Source of the DNA: JAWLDB01 sp041686915
Lineage (GTDB): Bacteria; Bacillota; UBA994; UBA5500
Reading direction: 5' to 3'
Length of the DNA: 8,141 nt
Assembly (NCBI GenBank): GCA_041686915.1
Contig: JAWLDB010000125.1
Span: forward strand, 1 to 8,141
Below are positions 1-5,531 of the stretch, one piece after another. Every line of letters starts with the position of its first letter. The first letter of the stretch is position 1. The position numbers and the translations under genes are program-made. The notes beneath the pieces are model-generated. The model was given only the letters and a program-made list of their open reading frames with translations. It was not told the origin of the DNA and searched no databases.

Positions 1-490
1 CTTTCCAGGAGATTAGCAGCATATATCCGAAAGACAACAGACATTGCAGTGGAGCGCGCACAAAGAACTGCAGTTCAAGAGCCAGCAGGCTTCTCACCAG
101 ATTCAAGTCATTGCTCAGGCGGGAGACATAGTCAGCACTGTGGGTATTCCGCAGCTCACTCACCTTCACGGCTGCAAGGTGCTTGGTGGCAGACTCGCGG
201 ATAGAATAGGTCACGTGCTCTGCCATCCGACCAGACAATACCGACCTAAGGAAGAAGCCTACATCAGAGCTAAACCACGCCGCAAGCACTATCAGGATGC
301 CTGTATTGAAAGCTGTCATGTTTGAGGCGAGCCCGGCATCCAGCGCCTGCCCGAGCCCCTTGGAGAGCAGGATGTTGCCGACCACCTGCAGGGACACGAA
401 AACAACAATCCCCATCACCTGCCAAAGATGCGACCGTACAAATGGCAACAACGGCCGCAGCTGCACTGTCAGCTTCACGTCATTCTTCAT
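1..490 (-). CDS. ABC exporter, N-terminal membrane-domain part (runs off left edge)
   Basis: I translated this myself: 163 complete codons read without a stop from an ATG at 490 to the window edge. The fragment matches the start of an ABC_membrane (type 1 exporter) domain. It has a short cytosolic N-terminus, a first hydrophobic segment at about residues 22-43, a second at 62-83 and a third beginning near 142. Between the second and third lies the typical exporter pattern HLAAVKVSELRN...HSADYVSRLSNDLNLV (about 104-132), which resembles the 'SGDliSRltnDv' signature of half-transporters such as MsbA and BmrA. The ATP-binding domain would lie left of the window. A GGGGG stretch about 8 nt before the ATG may serve as ribosome binding site, and an in-frame stop lies a little further upstream. 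A consensus promoter sits 56 nt ahead of the ATG. The substrate cannot be told; lipid, peptide or drug are all possible. Confidence 0.85.
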   Translation of the reverse strand, partial: MKNDVKLTVQLRPLLPFVRSHLWQVMGIVVFVSLQVVGNILLSKGLGQALDAGLASNMTAFNTGILIVLAAWFSSDVGFFLRSVLSGRMAEHVTYSIRESATKHLAAVKVSELRNTHSADYVSRLSNDLNLVRSLLALELQFFVRAPLQCLLSFGYMLLISWK

Positions 491-545
491 ACCTAAAGCC
501 CCCAATCTTAAAGACAGCCTATGTATAGTTTAACTGCTTATTGAA

Positions 546-574
546 ATAATACACCCACTTCTCCGTTATGTCAA
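546..574 (-). promoter_or_regulatory. Sigma-A type promoter for the ABC exporter gene
   Basis: On the minus strand there is a perfect -35 box TTGACA (574-569), a 17-nt spacer and a -10 box TATTAT (551-546, five of six consensus bases). The stretch upstream of the -35 is A/T-rich and includes an A6 run, which could act as an UP element. Transcription would start near 538-540, giving a leader of about 50 nt before the ATG at 490. It lies downstream of the trmL terminator, so the exporter gene is probably transcribed on its own. Confidence 0.85.
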
Positions 575-641
575 TTGAAGCCTTAATGTTTTTTAGGTAA
601 TTATCAGCATTGTTGAGTGCACGCGCTTTGAATTCAAGCGC

Positions 642-671
642 AAAAAAAGACACGGACCTTCAGGGTCCATG
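642..671 (-). terminator. Intrinsic terminator after trmL
   Basis: Read on the minus strand, CATGGACC pairs with GGTCCGTG (8 bp with one G-T wobble) around the loop CTGAA, followed by TCTTTTTTT. It starts 15 nt past the trmL stop codon. The hairpin plus T-run is a standard Rho-independent terminator and separates trmL from the exporter gene. Confidence 0.9.
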
Positions 672-686
672 CCCGCCTGTATGTAG

Positions 687-1148
687 CTACCTGAGCCCCG
701 GATGCCCTAACTGTCTCAGCGCCTCATAAGCGACGACAGCTACCGAGTTGGCCAGATTGAGCGAACGCGCATCATTCTTCATTGGAATACGGATCGCCTG
801 GTCGAGTTTTGAATAGACCAACTCCTCCGGCAGCCCTTTGGTTTCTTTTCCGAAGACGAGAAAATCGTCTGGACCGTAAGCAACATCAGTATGCCGATGC
901 TTGGCCTTGGTAGTAGCATACCAAAACTTGCTCTCCGGATATTGCTCCCATAGTTCCTCAAGCCGCTCATGCCGCTGGATGGTTACCAAGTGCCAGTAAT
1001 CCAGGCCCGCCCGTTTAACCCACTTGTCCGAAATGGAGAACCCCATCTCGCCTACGAGATGCAGAGCAATACCGGTCGCAGCACACGTTCGGGCAATGTT
1101 ACCGGTGTTTTGGGGAATCTCAGGCTCAACTAGAGCAATATGCAGCAT
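687..1148 (-). CDS. trmL: tRNA (cytidine/uridine-34 2'-O)-methyltransferase TrmL
   Basis: A 153-aa SPOUT (alpha/beta-knot) methyltransferase of the YibK/TrmL type. TrmL uses S-adenosylmethionine to 2'-O-methylate the wobble nucleotide of the two tRNA-Leu species with CAA and UAA-type anticodons. All three family motifs are visible: PEIPQNTGNIARTC (9-22), LVFGKETKGLP (97-107) and IPM...ARSLNLANSVAVVAYE (121-142), the last forming the knot that binds the methyl donor. The length is that of the stand-alone minimal family, with no extra N-terminal domain as in TrmH relatives. The ATG at 1148 has GGGAGG 8 nt upstream. A strong terminator follows. It is divergent from the 1277 gene, and I see no convincing promoter in the 128-nt space between them. 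The assignment to TrmL rests on size and motifs; other short SPOUT paralogues are less likely. Confidence 0.93.
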   Translation of the reverse strand: MLHIALVEPEIPQNTGNIARTCAATGIALHLVGEMGFSISDKWVKRAGLDYWHLVTIQRHERLEELWEQYPESKFWYATTKAKHRHTDVAYGPDDFLVFGKETKGLPEELVYSKLDQAIRIPMKNDARSLNLANSVAVVAYEALRQLGHPGLR

Positions 1149-1276
1149 GAGTAATGCCTCCCAACAAGTTTTCCTTCGCCATCTATATTACCAAAGAGAA
1201 CAAAGAAGTGGAAATCGCAGACAAGCAGTCTAGAGGAGTAAGCACCTCGTCAACAGAAATCAAAGGATAGAGGTTT

Positions 1277-2383
1277 ATGAAAGACAATTCAGTCAGAAGG
1301 AGTGATGGCTACGTGAAATCAAGACAGCAGGTCAAGGCATATTGGTACAACATGCAATCAGCCGGTCAAAGTGTAAGGCTGATACTGGGTGAAATGCGGG
1401 CATTCTCCAGCCTGCACCTGTTCCTGCCGGGAGAACCCAAGCCGGATACCGTCGATGTAACGGTAATGCTCAAAAACGGCACTTGCGCCTACCAACGAGT
1501 ATTTACACTGAATGGACTGTCTGATACGGCCGACTACACCGTGGAGCAGGCAGATGACGGTACATTGCACTTGGTGACCAGGGTGGAGACTCTGCCAGAA
1601 GAGCCCTGTGAAATACTAGTGCATCTAACCAGCCAAACTGGATCGACTGCCCATAGCATCCCTTGTCGCTACCACCGGATGCACGGTAGGGTGACCGATT
1701 TTCAGGGCAAACCGTTCCACGGCTTTGTCATGGTCAACCCGGACAGCTTCGGGGAAAGCGGGGTGCTAGCCTGGACAGATGAGAGGGGCCACTATGAGCT
1801 ATCTTTGCCGGAGCGCACTTACAACTCCATCTGCGTGGATGATGAGTCCTATGGCGTTGAAACACTGGAGGCCTGGGCCTGGCATATTATCCTGGACCAA
1901 GACCAAGAGTTGGACTTTAAGGTGGGAACCGGTGAGGTCTACGGCTTGACTGCCTGGCCAAGCAACGGAGGTTTCCCAGTCTACCTTATCCACTTTCGCC
2001 CGATGGCACTGCAGATGCTACGCCCACCGGGCTCCTCACAAGCGGAAATGCCGGAACCAGCGCAGACCAGCTGTTCCCTCGGTGGTCGTGAGTTTTGTGT
2101 AACCGAGCTTGCGCCTGACCTAAAGGTTGAAGACATCAGCGTAACCGTCAACTCGGTACGCGCAGAAGTCCTATCAGCTCAACAAGTTCTCGAAACGGGC
2201 CCGGACGGACAGGCGATGCGCTCATATCTAATACAGATCAGCCGCAAGGGACTACGCAGTGCCGGGAAGCAGTCGCTCTACCTCGAGTACCGCAAGCTGA
2301 TTGAACACAACGGAGAACAACATTGGGTAGAGAGCATGGGCTACTGCCAGTTCACGTTGACCAGTAAAGGGCTGCCGGAGTAG
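1277..2383 (+). CDS. Unknown 368-aa protein with carboxypeptidase-regulatory-like beta domain
   Basis: I do not recognise a named family for the whole protein. Residues about 134-215 (YHRMHGRVTDFQGKPFHGFV..., then a GVLAWTDERGHYELSLP stretch) look like a carboxypeptidase regulatory-like (transthyretin-type) beta-sandwich: an opening 'G.V.d..GkP..g..V' strand followed by 'a.TDe.G.Y.l.lp'. The flanks (about 20-130 and 270-365) are also rich in alternating hydrophobic residues, suggesting further beta modules. There is no signal peptide, membrane helix, sortase signal or catalytic motif, so it is predicted cytosolic, which is odd because this fold is usually found on exported or surface proteins. 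The ATG at 1277 has AAAGGA 9 nt upstream. A GTG at 1313 in the same frame has the stronger site AGAAGGAG 9 nt upstream and would give 356 aa. Function unknown. Confidence 0.8.
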   Translation: MKDNSVRRSDGYVKSRQQVKAYWYNMQSAGQSVRLILGEMRAFSSLHLFLPGEPKPDTVDVTVMLKNGTCAYQRVFTLNGLSDTADYTVEQADDGTLHLVTRVETLPEEPCEILVHLTSQTGSTAHSIPCRYHRMHGRVTDFQGKPFHGFVMVNPDSFGESGVLAWTDERGHYELSLPERTYNSICVDDESYGVETLEAWAWHIILDQDQELDFKVGTGEVYGLTAWPSNGGFPVYLIHFRPMALQMLRPPGSSQAEMPEPAQTSCSLGGREFCVTELAPDLKVEDISVTVNSVRAEVLSAQQVLETGPDGQAMRSYLIQISRKGLRSAGKQSLYLEYRKLIEHNGEQHWVESMGYCQFTLTSKGLPE

Positions 2384-2424
2384 GGGAAGGTTCAGAGCCG
2401 GAAATCCCGGAAGAGGTGCTCGGC

Positions 2425-2535
2425 ATGAGCGGGAAGCCTGAAACTACTGGTATGTGGTACGAGCTGCACATAGTGCAAATGATGCACCGCAACCTTACCT
2501 TCCACTTTGCGTATTACCTTAGGAAGCCAAAATAG
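2425..2535 (+). CDS. Possible small protein, 36 aa
   Basis: A short ORF I found by reading the gap between the two neighbouring genes. It starts at ATG 2425 with AAGAGGTG (2411-2418) as ribosome binding site at normal spacing, and ends at TAG 2533-2535. The product begins MSGKPETTGMWYELH and its second half is aromatic and basic, ending YYLRKPK. Third codon positions are roughly 60% G or C, in line with the neighbours. It begins 41 nt after the stop of the 368-aa gene and ends 24 nt before the GTG of the PH-like gene, so the three could be one transcript. No family recognised, and no clear membrane helix. It may equally be chance, or the remnant of a longer gene. Confidence 0.4.
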   Translation: MSGKPETTGMWYELHIVQMMHRNLTFHFAYYLRKPK

Positions 2536-2559
2536 GACGTTTGACTTGGAGGGGATAAG

Positions 2560-2994
2560 GTGGAAAGCAAATCCGCAGGGAAAGGCATTGTTGGTATAGC
2601 AGGTGCGGTGATTGCTATAGTCGCATTCGGCTTTGCCTTCGTTGTAATGACCACGAACCTGGATATGACGGTGGAACTGACTGCAACGGGCATCCACGTG
2701 CAGCACAAGGGCGCAATTCTGCTACAGGGTACCGACCGCGAAATCGCCTTCAGCGACATCATCGATTACCGATTGCTCAACGAGCTACCAAAGATCAGGA
2801 AGGTTAACGGCTTGGATAATAGCAAGATGCGTGTTGGCGCATTTACCTCGACCGAGTTCGGTGACTTCACCGCCTATGTAGATAATCTGAAGGGCAAGGC
2901 CATTCTGCTGGAGACGGCAAGCGAAAAGATCATGCTTACTCCGGCCAACTACGACGCTTTCGTAGCTGCCCTGCAGCAGTCTGTCGGAAAGTAA
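2560..2994 (+). CDS. Membrane-anchored protein with bacterial PH-like domain (bPH_5 type)
   Basis: A 144-aa protein with a single hydrophobic helix at about residues 9-30 (GIVGIAGAVIAIVAFGFAFV), preceded by a short Lys-containing N-terminus. The soluble part, about 36-141, resembles the bacterial PH-like domain family PF10882 (bPH_5). The features are strand 'TVELTATGIHV', 'IAFSDIIDYRLLNELP' with the characteristic DI..-(x)-LP, a conserved 'VGAFTSTEFGDFTAYVDN' stretch, and a final 'ILLETASEKIMLTPANYDAFVAALQ' strand-helix. The family's cellular role is not established. The start is GTG at 2560, supported by GGAGGGG (2548-2554) with 5-7 nt spacing; no ATG fits as well. The domain would face the cytosol or the outside depending on helix orientation, which I cannot settle. 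The next gene downstream is also a small membrane protein. Confidence 0.8.
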   Translation: MESKSAGKGIVGIAGAVIAIVAFGFAFVVMTTNLDMTVELTATGIHVQHKGAILLQGTDREIAFSDIIDYRLLNELPKIRKVNGLDNSKMRVGAFTSTEFGDFTAYVDNLKGKAILLETASEKIMLTPANYDAFVAALQQSVGK

Positions 2995-3001
2995 ACACGA
3001 C

Positions 3002-3031
3002 TAAGACCCAGGGCACCGCCCTGAAGTCTTA
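3002..3031 (+). terminator. Hairpin just after the PH-like gene, possible terminator
   Basis: Starting 8 nt after the TAA, TAAGAC pairs with GTCTTA (3002-3007 with 3026-3031), and inside it AGGGC pairs with GCCCT (3010-3014 with 3018-3022) around a 3-nt loop, with a small internal bulge (CC opposite GAA). The position fits a terminator, but the following sequence (TGTTCATCC) has only scattered T residues, so termination may be weak or the hairpin may only protect the 3' end. Confidence 0.4.
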
Positions 3032-3255
3032 TGTTCATCCTTGGGGTGAGCTTCATTCCCCTAGATCAGATGGCCGCTGAGCGGTGGGCTCCATTTCGGA
3101 GCCATTCTGCCTATATAGGGCCGGAGGCATGTGGGACGCGGCCCGCGCCGCGCATTCCATTACTTGCCTAGAGGAAAGGCGCGCTGCTGATTGAATTATT
3201 CTGGTAGACGAACAACACTGGCACGGTTATGTACAGGCAACAGTAGAAGCGCAGC

Positions 3256-3261
3256 AAGGAG
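3256..3261 (+). promoter_or_regulatory. Ribosome binding site that fixes the start at 3270
   Basis: AAGGAG lies 8 nt before ATG 3270. The longest open frame would begin at GTG 3261, but that codon overlaps this site and so cannot be initiated from it. The ATG three codons later is therefore preferred. Confidence 0.75.
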
Positions 3262-3269
3262 TGAAACCG

Positions 3270-3737
3270 ATGTCCCTCCCCCAGAGCGAACAGCAGAGTA
3301 AAGCTTTTGCACCCAAGGACAAGACCATCGAAGTGATTGGCATGGCTGCCTTCTTCATCATCTGCGTGCTGATGGCGGCGTTCAACGAGTTTGAGCGGGG
3401 TAGCTGGTGGACGGGTAGTTTCTTCCTAATGCTGGTCGTGCTGGTAATTGGCGCGCAAGTACTGTTTCTTAAGGGCCATGAGTCCACCCGCGCGGAGATA
3501 GTAGATAGAACCTTGGTACTACGCCAGGGTAACGAATGGACAAGCATTGACCTCTGGCGAGTACAAAGTCTAAGCAAGCTTAAGGTAAAAAGGGGTTCAT
3601 ATGGGACAGTCACGCAATACTGGGCGAGCATGCGTGACGGACAGGTCTGGAAGCTGTTTGAAGGCGGCACTTTTAATGCCGAAGAGGACCTGCTCCAAGA
3701 GATCAGTGACCTGGCCGGGGCAGATTGGCAGGAGTAA
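3270..3737 (+). CDS. Unknown small membrane protein, two helices plus soluble domain
   Basis: 155 aa from ATG 3270. Two hydrophobic segments, about residues 20-38 (IEVIGMAAFFIICVLMAAF) and 46-67, are joined by a short acidic, Trp-containing loop (NEFERGSWWTGS). The remaining C-terminal part, about 70-155, has short beta-type strands (RAEIVDRTLVLRQGNEWTSIDLWRVQSL) and an acidic helix near the end. The layout, two helices followed by a compact beta-rich cytosolic domain with 'TLVLRQG...ID...V', is reminiscent of bacterial PH-domain membrane proteins, but I cannot prove membership. Like the gene at 2560 it is a small membrane protein with a PH-like tail, and the two may be functionally linked. 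It ends facing the convergent SEC-C gene. Function unknown. Confidence 0.75.
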   Translation: MSLPQSEQQSKAFAPKDKTIEVIGMAAFFIICVLMAAFNEFERGSWWTGSFFLMLVVLVIGAQVLFLKGHESTRAEIVDRTLVLRQGNEWTSIDLWRVQSLSKLKVKRGSYGTVTQYWASMRDGQVWKLFEGGTFNAEEDLLQEISDLAGADWQE

Positions 3738-3903
3738 GTCACGGGACGCTTGGGTAAAAAACTATTCAGCGCATCTGTTCTCTACTCCCAGCTGTCGGCA
3801 CAATATAAGATAGCATTGGGAGAAGGCCCCGATACCGGTTGAGGGAGCTAACTCTACTCTCTGTAAAGGGGGTGGTCTTGAGATGATCAGGACGAGGAGG
3901 TGG

Positions 3904-3955
3904 CTGGCGGCCTAACGCCAGCGCTCCGAAGAGGCGTGCCGCAAGGCACGCCTCT
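3904..3955. terminator. Two adjacent strong hairpins between convergent genes
   Basis: The first hairpin is CTGGCG/CGCCAG with loop GCCTAA (3904-3921). The second is a perfect 11-bp stem, AGAGGCGTGCC/GGCACGCCTCT, closed by a GCAA tetraloop of the stable GNRA type (3930-3955). They sit in the 293-nt gap between the 3' ends of the 3270 gene (plus) and the 4031 gene (minus), where a bidirectional terminator would be expected. Neither side has a good T-run (CCTGCGTTTATGG on the plus strand), so simple intrinsic termination is uncertain. Elsewhere in the gap (3738-3903) I see no gene longer than a 10-codon ORF. Confidence 0.5.
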
Positions 3956-3964
3956 CCTGCGTTT

Positions 3965-4025
3965 ATGGAGCCAGACCTTGACCTGTTAGGATTGGGCACG
4001 GCCTACTACGACGAGCAGGCTCCAT
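3965..4025. repeat. Inverted repeat with 8-bp perfect arms
   Basis: ATGGAGCC (3965-3972) is the exact reverse complement of GGCTCCAT (4018-4025), 45 nt apart, directly past the stop codon of the SEC-C gene. On the minus transcript it would form a long-range stem in the 3' untranslated region just before the hairpin pair at 3904-3955. Confidence 0.5.
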
Positions 4026-4030
4026 CTGAG

Positions 4031-5431
4031 CTATTCAGCTTTTCCGCAACACTTCTTGTACTTTTTCCCGCTGCCACAGGGGCAAGGGTCATTGCGACCC
4101 ACCTTGCTTGTCTTGCTAGGCGGCGAATCTGCTTCCTGGCTGGGAAGCAAGTAATCCAAGTCCATGAAGTCGTCGTCATCATCGTCCAACGGTTCATCTA
4201 GTGGGTACTCATCACCGAAGAACTCGTCATCATCAAACATATCTCGATCTACCAGCGGCTCAACTTCTACGCCCCGTCTCTCAGCAGCAGCGGGTGTGTG
4301 CCCTTTCAGATACCAAACAGGAGTCTCATCAAGCATCCTATCCAGGAATGCATACGCCCCAGCCAACACGGCATTATCCTCTTCGTCTTCCTCTTCATCC
4401 TCCGGATCCCCGCAGATGAAGAGGGTTAGCTCTTCCAGCACCCCTACCGGGTTTTGACCATTCTTGAAGCCGCCATCTACGGTCTCGAGCATCAGCGTAA
4501 CATCGTCATCTGCCGTACCATTTCGGAGCAGGTGCTCTGCAAACGCCGCATATGCTGGCCGCTTGGTCAGGCCCGCCGGGTTTTCAGCCAGCAGATCTGC
4601 AGGCAGCTTTGCATAGGGCAACTTGGGACGTGCTTTCTGCTCCGCCAAAATCCACTCGAACTCATCGGCACCCGGGTGACGCACCACGTCAACGTCTATG
4701 TAATACATGTAGCCGTGGGCCTGAGCAACCCAGGAGAGTTGGTCGAGCTGTTCAGCTGTCACCTTACATCCTACCGACTCAAGCTTCTCCAACAAACCCT
4801 TTATTGAAAGTACACCGTAGTAATCAAGTACACTGAGGCAGGCGGACAATATCCTGTCATTCCGTTCAGCTGATTGCCGGGCCTCAGCACTAAGGATCTG
4901 TTCACCATACCGCTGCATTATCTCTGCAGGCACGACCAGCACCAGGCCTTGCGCCTCCAATATTCCGGAGAAGAGTAGTCCCAAGTGTCGCAGCAGCTCG
5001 AGCGTCTCCTCATCAGAAGACTCTTCCGCCAGTACGCCTTCACTGCGCACGGTACGGGACAACAAGTTGTAGGCCAAGCTATCCAAATGGGAGATACGGA
5101 CTCCGGCAGCGGCAACCAGCTTGTGGGCTAGGCCTGGCAAATCTTCAGGGTCAACCTCATCATCTTCACCAGTGACTGAGGCCGCAATCGCTGCCAACTC
5201 CTCGTAGTCGAGCCCTTCCAGCAGGTAGACCATGTCTACTCTACCGTCCAGCTTGCGCAGCATACTGGCTGGCATCAGGACTTCGCGATAGAAGTTCTCT
5301 GCATCCCAATCTGCGTCACCCAGATCTTGATCGTCCACATCCTGATCAAACAGGTCAAACTCGTCAGGCAGACTATCCTTTTCTGGCCGTTTCAATATCC
5401 AAAACCCCTTTCTAGCCTTACTTATTAACAC
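4031..5431 (-). CDS. SEC-C motif protein, acidic, otherwise unknown
   Basis: 466 aa from GTG 5431. The last 20 residues hold a complete SEC-C zinc-binding motif, RNDPCPCGSGKKYKKCC, with Cys 450, 452, 461 and 462; in SecA the same motif binds zinc and contacts SecB or ribosomes. It is preceded by a Ser/Pro/Lys linker (434-445) and two very acidic stretches, GDPEDEEEDEED (341-352) and about 396-423 rich in Asp. Residues about 50-260 look all-helical with leucine-rich segments, and 'VLDYYGVLSIKGLLEKL' (201-217) could start a winged-helix-like unit; I assign no domain there. No signal peptide. The start is uncertain. A TTG at 5395 (454 aa) has AAAGGGG 9 nt upstream, whereas the GTG has only a weak AGGCGGG and sits directly behind an in-frame TGA. 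The gene follows larA in the same direction after 100 nt. Its role is unknown. Confidence 0.85.
   Translation of the reverse strand: MLISKARKGFWILKRPEKDSLPDEFDLFDQDVDDQDLGDADWDAENFYREVLMPASMLRKLDGRVDMVYLLEGLDYEELAAIAASVTGEDDEVDPEDLPGLAHKLVAAAGVRISHLDSLAYNLLSRTVRSEGVLAEESSDEETLELLRHLGLLFSGILEAQGLVLVVPAEIMQRYGEQILSAEARQSAERNDRILSACLSVLDYYGVLSIKGLLEKLESVGCKVTAEQLDQLSWVAQAHGYMYYIDVDVVRHPGADEFEWILAEQKARPKLPYAKLPADLLAENPAGLTKRPAYAAFAEHLLRNGTADDDVTLMLETVDGGFKNGQNPVGVLEELTLFICGDPEDEEEDEEDNAVLAGAYAFLDRMLDETPVWYLKGHTPAAAERRGVEVEPLVDRDMFDDDEFFGDEYPLDEPLDDDDDDFMDLDYLLPSQEADSPPSKTSKVGRNDPCPCGSGKKYKKCCGKAE
5405..5411 (-). promoter_or_regulatory. Ribosome binding site favouring an internal TTG start
   Basis: AAAGGGG lies 9 nt before TTG 5395-5393, which is codon 13 of the longest SEC-C frame. 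The resulting protein would begin MKRPEKDSLPDEF. It is a better match than anything before GTG 5431, so this may be the true start. Confidence 0.45.
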
Positions 5432-5481
5432 TCATACCCGCCTGCAGAACATACTAACCTCCGCCTCAGCACGAGCCAGGA

Positions 5482-5495
5482 CACGGCATGCCGTG
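5482..5495. repeat. 14-bp perfect palindrome between larA and the SEC-C gene
   Basis: CACGGCATGCCGTG is its own reverse complement and can form a 5-bp stem with a CATG loop. One A-A mismatch outward, GG and CC pair again. It lies 37 nt past the larA stop. No T-run follows on the minus strand, so it could be an operator or a weak terminator-type hairpin. Confidence 0.5.
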
Positions 5496-5531
5496 ACCCT
5501 ACATATATGGGCGAGTAGATCAGGCGTTCTG

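Larger units (their letters stand above)
2995..3269 (+). other. Intergenic stretch rich in stem-loops, no gene seen
   Basis: Besides the hairpin at 3002-3031, four more local stems can be drawn. They are GGGG/CCCC with TGA/TCA inside (3043-3061), CCGC/GCGG (3074-3084), GGCTCC/GGAGCC around ATTTC (3087-3103) and GCGGC/GCCGC (3138-3151). The sequence CCTATATAGG (3110-3119) is a perfect 10-bp palindrome. An open frame of 46 codons at 3031-3171 lacks a ribosome binding site. From about 3180 to 3255 I see neither a clear promoter nor structure. This could be a long structured leader for the 3270 gene, an unknown small RNA, or decayed sequence; I match it to no known riboswitch or T-box. Confidence 0.4.

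Noticed and set aside
2391..2442. Three-way junction RNA just after the 368-aa gene
   Set aside because: TTCAG/CTGAA, CCGG/CCGG and GCTC/GAGC can be drawn as a small cloverleaf, but each stem is only 4-5 bp and the region overlaps the likely small ORF and its ribosome binding site.
3002..3151. T-box or known riboswitch in the stem-loop gap
   Set aside because: The T-box antiterminator core and the conserved cores of the riboswitch classes I know (SAM, c-di-GMP, fluoride) are not present; left as an unclassified structured region.
3031..3171. 46-codon plus-strand frame in the structured gap
   Set aside because: There is no ribosome binding site before the ATG, the frame runs through several stem-loops, and the predicted peptide shows no recognisable pattern.
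3766..3999. 77-codon minus-strand frame downstream of the SEC-C gene
   Set aside because: The GTG start lacks a usable ribosome binding site and the frame passes straight through the two strong hairpins; its composition (Arg, Pro, Ser) looks like translated non-coding DNA.
4164..4457. Serine-rich plus-strand frame
   Set aside because: It is the complement of the Asp/Glu-rich stretches of the SEC-C gene (GAT/GAC/GAA runs read as TCA/TCG/TCT/TCC), not a real gene.
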